The position numbers and the translations under genes are program-made. From positions 1 to 11,898 of the forward strand of contig JAUSHG010000011.1 in NCBI GenBank assembly GCA_030648695.1: 11,898 nt of DNA, read 5' to 3'. Each line of letters begins with the position of its first letter. The stretch's first letter is position 1. The notes under the pieces were generated by a model that saw only the letters and a list, made by a program, of their open reading frames with translations, was not told where the DNA came from and did no database searches. Below, one piece after another: positions 5,581-10,589 of this stretch. This DNA is from a bacterium. GTDB taxonomy: Bacteria > Patescibacteriota > Minisyncoccia > Phycocordibacterales > UBA10002.

Positions 5581-5622
5581 AAGTGTCATAATATACTGCT
5601 ATAGCAGGATATTATGACACTT
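5581..5622. repeat. 42-bp near-perfect palindrome
   Basis: AAGTGTCATAATAT (5581-5594) is the reverse complement of ATATTATGACACTT (5609-5622); between them lies a second perfect palindrome CTGCTATAGCAG (5596-5607). Only one base pair (A5595 against G5608) breaks the symmetry. It ends 31 bp before the -10-like box at 5654-5659, so an operator role for the small gene downstream is plausible. Confidence 0.85.
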
Positions 5623-5653
5623 ACGTTTGCTTTCATTAATCTTACACATCGGG

Positions 5654-5659
5654 TATAGT
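5654..5659 (+). promoter_or_regulatory. -10 hexamer before the 25-aa basic ORF
   Basis: TATAGT (5 of 6 consensus matches) ends 7 nt before the ATG at 5667, so transcription would begin at the start codon. The -35 is weak (TTTCAT at 17-bp spacing); activation from the upstream palindrome is possible. Confidence 0.45.
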
Positions 5660-5666
5660 TACGAGT

Positions 5667-5744
5667 ATGAACAAAAAGGAAAAGCACGCAAAGAAAAAGC
5701 AGCGCCGCAAGCACGGTAAAAAAGTGTCTACCCGGCATCGCTAA
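5667..5744 (+). CDS. Very basic 25-aa peptide
   Basis: Unrecognised. The ORF encodes 25 residues of which about two thirds are Lys, Arg or His (begins MNKKEKHAKKKQRRKHGKK, ends VSTRHR), with no hydrophobic core. Composition resembles tiny ribosome-associated proteins such as bTHX or the actinobacterial bS22, but no family motif can be matched. Evidence that it is expressed: a good -10 box positioned for a leaderless mRNA, two large palindromes upstream, and a 14-bp hairpin 15 nt after its stop, so it forms a self-contained transcription unit between two strong hairpins. It could bind rRNA or other nucleic acid. Short Lys-rich ORFs can arise by chance in A-rich DNA, hence moderate confidence. 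Confidence 0.55.
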   Translation: MNKKEKHAKKKQRRKHGKKVSTRHR

Positions 5745-5750
5745 CAAAGC

Positions 5751-5790
5751 AGAAAACCAAAACCGCTCCGACTGTCAGTCGGAGCGGTTT
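5751..5790. terminator. Hairpin terminator after the 25-aa ORF
   Basis: AAACCGCTCCGACT (5760-5773) and AGTCGGAGCGGTTT (5777-5790) form a perfect 14-bp stem with a 3-nt loop. The T tract on the plus side is only three bases and part of the stem; on the minus strand the A-rich 5' flank gives a better T tract. Termination of the small upstream gene is likely but may be inefficient. Confidence 0.7.
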
Positions 5791-5817
5791 GGCTCATGCG
5801 TACGCCGCACCGCACGG

Positions 5818-5846
5818 TTGCGGAAGCGGAGCATCTTTGGTAGAAC
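5818..5846 (+). promoter_or_regulatory. Candidate promoter for the FliA-like sigma gene
   Basis: TTGCGG (5818-5823) and TAGAAC (5841-5846) are spaced exactly 17 bp apart, predicting a start near 5853 and a leader of about 14 nt. Matches to consensus are modest. The -35 half resembles TTGCGA of the rpoD candidate promoter. Confidence 0.3.
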
Positions 5847-5866
5847 TACAGCAGAAAGATGACACT

Positions 5867-6607
5867 ATGAGCCAAAAGAAAATAAACGGGAATACCCGTA
5901 CCATGCCGGAAGAAGTGTTACAAAGTATGGAGGGGCTGGCCCTGTCCATCGTGGAGCGAATCGCACAAACCAGACCCCATCAACTTACCGACTGGGATGA
6001 ACTGATGAATCACGCCCGTTTTGGGGCCTACCAAGCACATCAGAAGTTCAACAAGAAAAACGGCGCGACTTTTGAGACCTTTGCATGCCACCGTATGCGC
6101 GGTGCCGTACTGGACTTTCTCCGGAAAATCAATGAAACACGGTACTTTGCGCGGGTTCTCGCAAGATTAGACACGGAGAGACAGAAACTCGAAGCAATCC
6201 TCGGCAGAACAGTAAGCGATGAAGAGGTGTGCGCCCACTCCGGACTTCTCCTGCGCTCTGTAAAAAGAGCAAAGATACAGTATGAACTCGCTCATCCGGC
6301 TCATCTTGAACAGGAAGGATATGGGGAGGATGGTTCTCCCTTAAGCGAGTGTATCGCGGATGAACACCAGAGGACTCCTGCAGACATTCTTGGTACAAAG
6401 GAACGTTTCGAAGAACTGCATCGCATGATACAAGACCTTCCTGTGATACACCGACGCGTACTTCATCTCTCCTACTGGGAAGGAAAGCAATTGAGAGAAA
6501 TCGCCTCAGATTGGGGACTAACCGAATCACGGATATGCCAGCTCCGTAAAGCCGCAATAGGCAAACTGCGGTTACAACGTCTGGTCAATAGCCGCTTGCT
6601 CGTATGA
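5867..6607 (+). CDS. RNA polymerase sigma factor, FliA/SigF/WhiG-like
   Basis: Alternative sigma factor of the group 3 type. From the ATG at 5867 it has 246 residues, the usual size of FliA. Region 2 (about 28-88) contains FGAYQAHQKFNKKNGATFET and HRMRGAVLDFLRK; region 3 is about 95-140; region 4 (about 185-236) has VLHLSYWEGKQLREIASDWG and LTESRICQLRKAAIGKLR, the ESRICQL recognition helix being typical of the FliA branch. The frame is open further upstream to 5789, but that segment overlaps the upstream hairpin and reads as low-complexity, so the internal ATG (MSQKKING) is chosen. No flagellar, sporulation or anti-sigma gene is present nearby, so its regulon is unknown. The neighbours are its own terminator and a convergent membrane protein. 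Regulation may be through the upstream palindromes or an unseen anti-sigma factor. Confidence 0.92.
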   Translation: MSQKKINGNTRTMPEEVLQSMEGLALSIVERIAQTRPHQLTDWDELMNHARFGAYQAHQKFNKKNGATFETFACHRMRGAVLDFLRKINETRYFARVLARLDTERQKLEAILGRTVSDEEVCAHSGLLLRSVKRAKIQYELAHPAHLEQEGYGEDGSPLSECIADEHQRTPADILGTKERFEELHRMIQDLPVIHRRVLHLSYWEGKQLREIASDWGLTESRICQLRKAAIGKLRLQRLVNSRLLV

Positions 6608-6624
6608 GGAGCGGCTTTTCTTTT
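6590..6624 (+). terminator. Terminator overlapping the FliA-like stop
   Basis: AGCCGCT (6590-6596) pairs with AGCGGCT (6610-6616), with a further CTC/GAG pairing in the loop, followed by TTTTCTTTT. The stop codon (6605-6607) lies in the hairpin loop. Confidence 0.8.
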
Positions 6625-6636
6625 GGGTAACAGAGG

Positions 6637-7746
6637 TTATTGCCTTTCGCGTACCATTCTCGACGGAGTTTCTGACGGAATCACCTCAAAGGAAATCCTG
6701 CCGATAACCTGTCCGCGCGGGGTTTCCACATCCACGCGCCACTTTCCCGGCGCAATGCTTTCCTTGAACGAGAATCCGCGGAATCCCTCTTCGCGCCCGC
6801 CGGAAATGGGAAACCGGATAAGATTGGTGGTGACCCACGCCTCCGCCTCTTCGTCATAGTAGGACCACTCGTGAATGATGTCGGTAGTGAGTTTCGCCGG
6901 AGCATACACCGAGCTCATCACAAACACCTGCTCTCCCGCCACACGATGAAATCGCGAAGATGTTTCGCGGCCGAGCGCGTACCATGCGGGCGGCTCAAAC
7001 TCCGTATCATATCGCCCGCCGGAGATGCGCTCCACCTTGTGGTACACGCCGATATGCTCAAGCGAGAGCGGAATGGGGGGAATCATATTATTGAAGTACA
7101 GAAAATTGACCGCAATGTAAATCATGACCACCACCGGAATAATGACGCGGCGGCTCTGTGCGGTTTCTTCGGGTGCAATGCGGCGAAGAAACAAAAACGC
7201 CAGACGGAAAATAAGAAGCGTGAGCAGTCCGCTCATGATGAAAATCAGGTCCCCCACGCGCCGCAGGAGCACCGGTACGATAAGCGCCACATAGAAAAAC
7301 AGGGATACGAAAAAGATGGAAAGCTGGAACACAAACCGCTCGTAGTGCTTGCGGAAAAACTCATTGCCGAAAAAGAGAAGCGCCAAAATCACAAAAAACG
7401 GAGCGCTCGCAATAATCGGCCCGCTCTGGGAGTAAAAAATGAGAAAACTGCTGAACAACCCTCCAAATGCAAACGGAAGAAGAAACCGCAGTACCACCGC
7501 AAGACGTTTGAAAATATCCCGCTGGAGTTTCCCTGTGCTGTGCGCATGCAGTACTGCAATACTCCCGAACGCGATTGAGAGATACGAGAGGAGCACCAGA
7601 TTATCAAAGAGGCGGTCAATACGCGTGAGCGTCAAACTGTCCCAGACAAATCCGAGCACGAACGCAAGCACCGACAGGCGGCGTTCATGCTGTAGCACAA
7701 ATTGTTTTATTTTGCTGAACACTGCGGAGAATCTATGTGTCATCAT
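6637..7746 (-). CDS. Multi-pass membrane protein with C-terminal DUF2914 domain
   Basis: Function unknown. From the ATG at 7746 the protein has 369 residues with about seven membrane helices (approx. 24-40, 49-67, 83-104, 110-126, 138-160, 165-187, 200-219) followed by a soluble C-terminal part (about 220-369). The end, from HEWSYYD (292-298) through GFRGFSFKESIAPGKWRVDV (321-340) to GQVIGRISFEV (345-355), fits the DUF2914 pattern (HxW, then wS/F-K..pG.WRV..t..G..lg...F.V), a beta-rich domain that would lie outside the membrane. The frame stays open upstream to 7842 with other possible starts (ATG at 7782), but that stretch overlaps the preceding gene's terminator. A perfect TATAAT (7745-7750, minus) overlaps the chosen ATG, so the true start is uncertain. 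Convergent with the FliA-like gene. Confidence 0.85.
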   Translation of the reverse strand: MMTHRFSAVFSKIKQFVLQHERRLSVLAFVLGFVWDSLTLTRIDRLFDNLVLLSYLSIAFGSIAVLHAHSTGKLQRDIFKRLAVVLRFLLPFAFGGLFSSFLIFYSQSGPIIASAPFFVILALLFFGNEFFRKHYERFVFQLSIFFVSLFFYVALIVPVLLRRVGDLIFIMSGLLTLLIFRLAFLFLRRIAPEETAQSRRVIIPVVVMIYIAVNFLYFNNMIPPIPLSLEHIGVYHKVERISGGRYDTEFEPPAWYALGRETSSRFHRVAGEQVFVMSSVYAPAKLTTDIIHEWSYYDEEAEAWVTTNLIRFPISGGREEGFRGFSFKESIAPGKWRVDVETPRGQVIGRISFEVIPSETPSRMVRERQ

Positions 7747-7782
7747 TATACAAGACGCATGCCGCTCTGTGCTACTTACCAT

Positions 7783-7816
7783 AAAAGAAACCGGTTCTGT
7801 CGTAGCGACAGAACCG
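7783..7816 (-). terminator. Terminator after the 120-aa unknown gene
   Basis: On the minus strand CGGTTCTGTCG and CGACAGAACCG (7792-7802 and 7806-7816) make a perfect 11-bp stem with a 3-nt loop, followed by GTTTCTTTTAT. It lies 17 nt past the stop at 7833 and separates this gene from the DUF2914 gene. Confidence 0.8.
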
Positions 7817-7832
7817 ATATGGTGAACGTACT

Positions 7833-8195
7833 TCAACCCCAAGGGATTTTCTCCGCCGGCTGCCCGAGAGCTTCGAGAATTCGGTTGCGCAACCGGCGGT
7901 CATATTGCCTTCCGCAATCGCAGGCGATTTCCGCGTAGGAAATCTCAAGCATCAGCCACCAGGGCATGCCGGTGAGTATGCTGAATTCTTCGTAAAAGAA
8001 TCCGCGGCCGATTTTCTCTGCTCCCGCAGTGAGATGATAGTGCAAAGCCGTAGTCGGGGAAAACACTTCATCTGACCCGACGTGATACAAGTGAATACAG
8101 CGTTTTAGAACGCGAGCGGTCCAGTTGCCTGTGCCAAAAAGCACGGCAAGCAGCTCGATATAACCCGCGAGGTCGGGGGTTTTCAATTTTTCCAT
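7833..8195 (-). CDS. Hypothetical protein, 120 aa
   Basis: Not recognised. The 120-residue product (start MEKLKTPDLAGYIELLAVLF) looks soluble and mostly helical, with an aromatic central part (GFFYEEFSILTGMPWWLMLE, about 66-85) and a CDC motif followed by an Arg-rich helix RQYDRRLRNRILEALGQP near the C terminus. The start is chosen because AGGAG lies 8 nt upstream of this ATG on the minus strand; the frame stays open upstream to 8246 but there only has a hydrophobic run that would look like a signal sequence without translation signals. It has its own terminator, so it is probably a single-gene unit. Coding support: normal codon texture, strong Shine-Dalgarno sequence, clean terminator. Confidence 0.75.
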   Translation of the reverse strand: MEKLKTPDLAGYIELLAVLFGTGNWTARVLKRCIHLYHVGSDEVFSPTTALHYHLTAGAEKIGRGFFYEEFSILTGMPWWLMLEISYAEIACDCGRQYDRRLRNRILEALGQPAEKIPWG

Positions 8196-8208
8196 AAGGA
8201 GGACTCCT
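8196..8208 (-). promoter_or_regulatory. Shine-Dalgarno sequence in a small palindrome
   Basis: On the minus strand the sequence AGGAGTCCTCCT immediately precedes TATGG: the AGGAG ribosome-binding site (8204-8208) can pair with the following TCCT. This fixes the start at 8195 and may weakly occlude the site. Confidence 0.45.
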
Positions 8209-8264
8209 AAAAGAAATAGTATAGAAGCAGTGCAGATAAAATGCAACTGTGTATAGCTTTCTTA

Positions 8265-8382
8265 CCTCTCCCCCTTTCCAAGGGGGTGAGAAGCGAACAC
8301 TTGGAGCTTCGCAAGACCTTGAGCATTCCGTCTTCGGAAAGCGAAAGGTGTACTGCTCCTGTAAGGAGATAGAGAGGGGGTT
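8265..8382. repeat. GGGGG-type palindromic repeat element
   Basis: CTCTCCCCCTT (8266-8276) and AAGGGGGTGAG (8280-8290) form a hairpin with one mismatch. A further inverted copy, GAGAGGGGG (8372-8380), faces the left end about 100 bp away. Between them are small stems (TTCCG...CGGAA; CTCCTGTAAGGAG at 8357-8369). It occupies most of the gap between dus and the 120-aa gene and resembles non-autonomous dispersed elements. Similar DNA is coding in fmt (1362-1405). Confidence 0.6.
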
Positions 8383-8406
8383 GAAAACGGAGCGATATAG
8401 TAAAGC

Positions 8407-9453
8407 TCATTCCATCAGGAAATTGTTCACTATATTCTCCACTTCTGCAGCATTTTCCGCTTCCATTAGCTTGATGCGCAGTTCTTTGGCGCCGTCAAAA
8501 CCATTCGCGTACGCTTTGTAGTGCTTTTTCATGATGGCAAAATTTTTTATCTCTCCCAAAAGTTCCTCAAAAAGTTTGGTGTGCTCCACCATAACAGCCA
8601 ATTTCTCGTTGATAGAAAGGTTGAACCTTGTTCCCGATTCAAGGTTCAACCTTGAAGAGTTAGCAAAAAGCCACGGATTACCGAAAATAGCGCGCCCAAG
8701 CATGACACCATCCGCCCCGCTCTCTTCTGCCTTTTGACGGGCATCTTTCATATCAGTCACATCTCCATTTCCGAGAATGAGCGTTTCGGATTTCAGAGCG
8801 TTGCGTATTTCAACCGCTCTCTTCACCCGCTCCCACCGCGCCGGCACCTTGGACATTTCTTTTCGTGTTCGTGCATGAATGGTGATGGCCGTAGGCGTTT
8901 CCGCCAAAAGCTCCGGAAGCCATGTCTCCAGTTCATCTTTGTTATATCCGAGCCGCGTTTTGAGCGATACCGGAAGCCCCGACTCCTTGGCCGCGCGGAT
9001 AAGCTCCCGCGCGCGTTTGGGATTTTTGATAAGCGCCGCACCGGCCCCCTGCTTCTCCACCGCCCTATCCGGACAGCCCATGTTGATATCCAGTCCGTCA
9101 AAACCTAATTTCGCAATGAGCTTTCCCGCCTCCTCCATTTTGTCGGGATGCGCGGTAAATAACTGCGCCACAATCGGGCGCTCACTTTCACTGTAGAGCA
9201 AATCCTTGAGGAGTATGTCGCGCCCCTTTGAGAGTAATCCGTCAGCGGACACAAACTCCGTAAACAGTACATCCGGCCCGCCTGCGCGAAGTGCTTCGGC
9301 GGGTAAACTTTCCTTGGAGCCACGCGCTATATCACGTCCGCCATATTTTGAATATTTTGCAATAATATATCGAAAAGCTGCGTCCGTGACATTGGCAAGC
9401 GGAGCAAGCGCAAAAAACGGCTTCTGCAGGTTATCCCAAAATGACTTTTTCAC
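8407..9453 (-). CDS. dus: tRNA-dihydrouridine synthase
   Basis: FMN-dependent enzyme that reduces uridines in the tRNA D-loop. From GTG at 9453 it has 348 residues: TIM-barrel N terminus ALAPLANVTDAAFR (15-28), TEFVSADGL (65-73), the active-site segment DINMGCPDRAV (122-132) with catalytic-type Cys127, TIHARTRKEM (191-200) and the FMN phosphate-binding segments LGNGDV (227-232) and GVMLGRAIFGNPWLF (249-263). Two in-frame stretches look like repeat insertions: residues about 37-58, between KYSK and GPDVLFTEF, which relatives normally join directly (KYGKPDV-like), and 267-279 (RLNLESGTRFNLS), made of CAAGGTT palindromes. Neither touches the catalytic motifs. The GTG start is chosen because TACAGT with an upstream TG (extended -10) ends 6 nt before it; the frame is open to 9513 but that part overlaps a terminator. 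Confidence 0.94.
   Translation of the reverse strand: MKKSFWDNLQKPFFALAPLANVTDAAFRYIIAKYSKYGGRDIARGSKESLPAEALRAGGPDVLFTEFVSADGLLSKGRDILLKDLLYSESERPIVAQLFTAHPDKMEEAGKLIAKLGFDGLDINMGCPDRAVEKQGAGAALIKNPKRARELIRAAKESGLPVSLKTRLGYNKDELETWLPELLAETPTAITIHARTRKEMSKVPARWERVKRAVEIRNALKSETLILGNGDVTDMKDARQKAEESGADGVMLGRAIFGNPWLFANSSRLNLESGTRFNLSINEKLAVMVEHTKLFEELLGEIKNFAIMKKHYKAYANGFDGAKELRIKLMEAENAAEVENIVNNFLME
8617..8654. repeat. CAAGGTT palindromic repeat inside dus
   Basis: AAGGTTGAACCTTG (8617-8630) is the reverse complement of CAAGGTTCAACCTT (8640-8653), and each arm is itself nearly palindromic. Read on the minus strand it encodes about residues 267-279 of Dus in frame, in the linker after the barrel. 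Confidence 0.8.
9277..9345. repeat. CCCGCC-GGCGGG repeat insertion inside dus
   Basis: CCCGCC (9277-9282) and GGCGGG (9298-9303) with paired GC between them form a hairpin; together with the adjoining DNA to about 9345 this stretch encodes the extra Dus residues about 37-58 (includes GSKESLPAEALRAGG). Palindromes of this kind are, from my knowledge, common dispersed repeats in CPR genomes. The exact edges are inferred from the protein family pattern. Confidence 0.55.
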
Positions 9454-9459
9454 CGGCAC

Positions 9460-9465
9460 ACTGTA
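9460..9465 (-). promoter_or_regulatory. Extended -10 element before dus
   Basis: On the minus strand TGGTACAGT (extended -10, TGnTACAGT) ends 6 nt before the GTG start at 9453, fitting a leaderless message. It lies directly after the T run of the upstream terminator. No good -35 is present, as expected for an extended -10 promoter. Confidence 0.45.
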
Positions 9466-9469
9466 CCAC

Positions 9470-9500
9470 AAAAAACCGGGGCGCATCACGCACGCCCCGG
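9470..9500 (-). terminator. Terminator after the 63-aa membrane protein
   Basis: On the minus strand CCGGGGCG (9493-9500) pairs with CGCCCCGG (9476-9483) around a 9-nt loop, followed by TTTTTTG. It ends 25 nt after the stop at 9526 and separates that gene from dus. Confidence 0.88.
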
Positions 9501-9525
9501 CAGAACCTCCCATAATCTCAGTTTC

Positions 9526-9717
9526 CTACATCGTACCCCCGCTGTGGCCCAACAGAAGAGTGACTGGATACGCCACAGCGAGGATGGAAACCGCTCCACG
9601 GAAACCGAATTGAGCCCATAAACAAAATCCAAAGACCAGTAAAAAGAGAACACCGGCCGGATTCGCAACTTTCGCCCAAAGTTCGCGATTCGTAGTGCGG
9701 AATTTCTTCATTTCCAT
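9526..9717 (-). CDS. Small membrane protein, 63 aa
   Basis: Unrecognised. The 63-residue protein begins with a polar basic segment (MEMKKFRTTNRELWAKVANP) followed by two hydrophobic stretches, about 21-37 (AGVLFLLVFGFCLWAQF) and 41-57 (GAVSILAVAYPVTLLLG), joined by a short turn FGFR. By the positive-inside rule both ends would be cytoplasmic. A strong terminator lies 25 nt downstream, which supports a real transcript. The start could be the ATG at 9717 or the one two codons later (9711); GAGATGG before the second could act as a ribosome-binding site. The gene is probably a single unit with unknown role. Confidence 0.7.
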   Translation of the reverse strand: MEMKKFRTTNRELWAKVANPAGVLFLLVFGFCLWAQFGFRGAVSILAVAYPVTLLLGHSGGTM

Positions 9718-9772
9718 CTCACTTTCGTTTGGTGAACTGTTTGTCTAACAGTACTCCCCCGCCTGCCGAGCG

Positions 9773-9848
9773 TCAACCCCGTTAGAAGCAGAGGTATGCT
9801 GCGTGCCTTCGCCCTGCCTGCGGTAGGCAGGGCTTCTAACGGGGTCAA
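9773..9848. mobile_element. MITE-like element, 68 bp with 13-bp inverted ends and TCAA duplication
   Basis: CCCCGTTAGAAGC (9777-9789) and GCTTCTAACGGGG (9832-9844) are perfect inverted ends. The 4-bp TCAA occurs directly outside both (9773-9776 and 9845-9848), as a target duplication would. Inside, GCCCTGCCT...AGGCAGGGC (9811-9833) is a second perfect 9-bp hairpin. Too short to encode a transposase. I recall CCCCGTTAGA-ended palindromes as frequent in CPR genomes. Confidence 0.65.
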
Positions 9849-9890
9849 GAAAAACCTCAAATGCCGTCCAAGAATTCCCGGACGGCATTT
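9849..9890 (-). terminator. Terminator after the DUF1328 gene
   Basis: On the minus strand AAATGCCGTCC and GGACGGCATTT (9880-9890 and 9859-9869) form a perfect 11-bp stem, followed after GAGG by TTTTTC. It lies 24 nt past the stop at 9915. Confidence 0.8.
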
Positions 9891-9914
9891 GTATGTCTTT
9901 TCGGCGCCCTTACA

Positions 9915-10064
9915 CTAAAAGAAGAAGCTGATGATCCAGAGGACCAGAAATACAAAGAAGAGAATCTTTGCAATGTCTGCGGCGGTTCCCGAAACGCCCC
10001 AAAGCCCGAGTGCTCCGGAAACAAGAGCGACAACCAGGAAAATTAATGTCCATCTAAGAAGCAT
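9915..10064 (-). CDS. DUF1328 (YtjA-type) small membrane protein, 49 aa
   Basis: Two-helix membrane peptide of unknown function found widely in bacteria. The 49 residues match the family over their whole length: [20 protein letters not shown] (2-21), the central [15 protein letters not shown] (23-37; family pattern G.aGaaAgIAKILFf) and the hydrophobic C terminus [12 protein letters not shown]. Length is close to the family's usual 50-60. No Shine-Dalgarno sequence precedes the ATG; TGAAAT 6 nt upstream is a weak -10-like hexamer. It has its own terminator, so it is probably a single-gene unit. Confidence 0.9.
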   Translation of the reverse strand: MLLRWTLIFLVVALVSGALGLWGVSGTAADIAKILFFVFLVLWIISFFF

Positions 10065-10151
10065 ATAATTATTTCATCTGTTACCTTGCTATGCCGACCT
10101 TCATATATAAAGACGCGGCGCCCCAAAAAACCTTACTGTGACGTCTTATTC

Positions 10152-10179
10152 TGTCATTCCCGCGTATGCGGGAATCCAG
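10152..10179. repeat. TGTCATTCCCG-type palindromic repeat, single unit
   Basis: TGTCATTCCCGCG-tat-GCGGGAATCCAG is one hairpin unit of the family seen in inverted pairs at 2736-2813 and 11216-11287. It sits downstream of the DUF167 stop (minus strand), the same side on which the 2736 copy lies relative to its neighbour. The rest of 10065-10228 shows no gene. Confidence 0.85.
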
Positions 10180-10228
10180 CAAGTGACCGGAAACAGGCAA
10201 TGCGCTGATTTTCTGAAAGGAAATGCCA

Positions 10229-10447
10229 CTACCCTATTTCAAACACTTTGTCGCGGGAGGAGAAGCCGGACACAAACCGTACACGCGAAACGGGTATGTC
10301 GAAATATTCAGCGAGCGCTTCCTGAATGGCGATATTGGCGCGGCCTTCCGTGGCGGGTGCTTTGACAGCTACCTTGAAATGGGTATCGTCAATTTTCTCC
10401 GTGCCCGGCACTTTGGCGCCTGCTTTGGCCTTTACGAAGATGCGCAT
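10229..10447 (-). CDS. DUF167 (YggU-type) protein
   Basis: Small conserved cytoplasmic protein of unknown biochemical function. The 72 residues from ATG at 10447 match DUF167 along their length: MRIFVKAKAGAKVPGTEKID (1-20; family start i.vkv.P.Ak...), HFKVAVKAPATEGRANIAIQ (24-43; signature vkV.ApPveGkAN..li) and FDIPVSRVRFVSGFSSRDKV (49-68; signature ...v.i.sG..sR.K). The frame continues upstream to a TTG at 10510, but the ATG matches the family start exactly. No Shine-Dalgarno sequence. It is divergent from the 162-aa gene at 10618. Confidence 0.92.
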   Translation of the reverse strand: MRIFVKAKAGAKVPGTEKIDDTHFKVAVKAPATEGRANIAIQEALAEYFDIPVSRVRFVSGFSSRDKVFEIG

Positions 10448-10519
10448 CAGAGAAAAAGTATTCCATTCTTTCCCCGAAGTTTCAAGCGTTTTCCGTGGTT
10501 GCGTTCCCAAACGGCTTAT

Positions 10520-10525
10520 TATACT
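10520..10525 (+). promoter_or_regulatory. -10-like hexamer upstream of the 162-aa gene
   Basis: TATACT (5 of 6 matches) with TTGCGT 15 bp upstream (10499-10504); the spacing is short. It would give a leader of about 85 nt with several short CCGT/ACGG inverted repeats. Confidence 0.3.
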
Positions 10526-10589
10526 GTGAGGACAGAAATCGTTGTTTGAAATGGCATCTCTGCCGTATCAACGGTTGAAATCCTAAGCA

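Noticed and set aside
5789..5866. N-terminal extension of the FliA-like sigma factor
   Set aside because: These 26 codons overlap the upstream hairpin edge and candidate promoter and have no family similarity; FliA-type proteins match from the internal ATG.
6129..6557. 142-codon minus-strand ORF opposite the FliA-like gene
   Set aside because: Antisense shadow of a clear sigma factor; no translation signal.
6871..7578. 235-codon plus-strand ORF opposite the DUF2914 gene
   Set aside because: Its Lys/Arg/His-rich translation is what the antisense of hydrophobic membrane codons gives; the minus strand carries coherent membrane helices and a known domain.
8247..8406. Possible tRNA or other standard RNA gene in the gap
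   Set aside because: No acceptor stem, T-loop or CCA-like pattern; the stems match dispersed repeat structure instead.
9454..9513. N-terminal extension of Dus
   Set aside because: It would be encoded by the terminator hairpin of the upstream gene and its T run; the GTG at 9453 agrees with the family start and the extended -10.
9748..9757. ACAGTACTCC shared with the right edge of the MITE-like element (11309-11318)
   Set aside because: A 10-bp match without the terminal repeats or core at 9748; probably chance, at most a remnant that cannot be supported.
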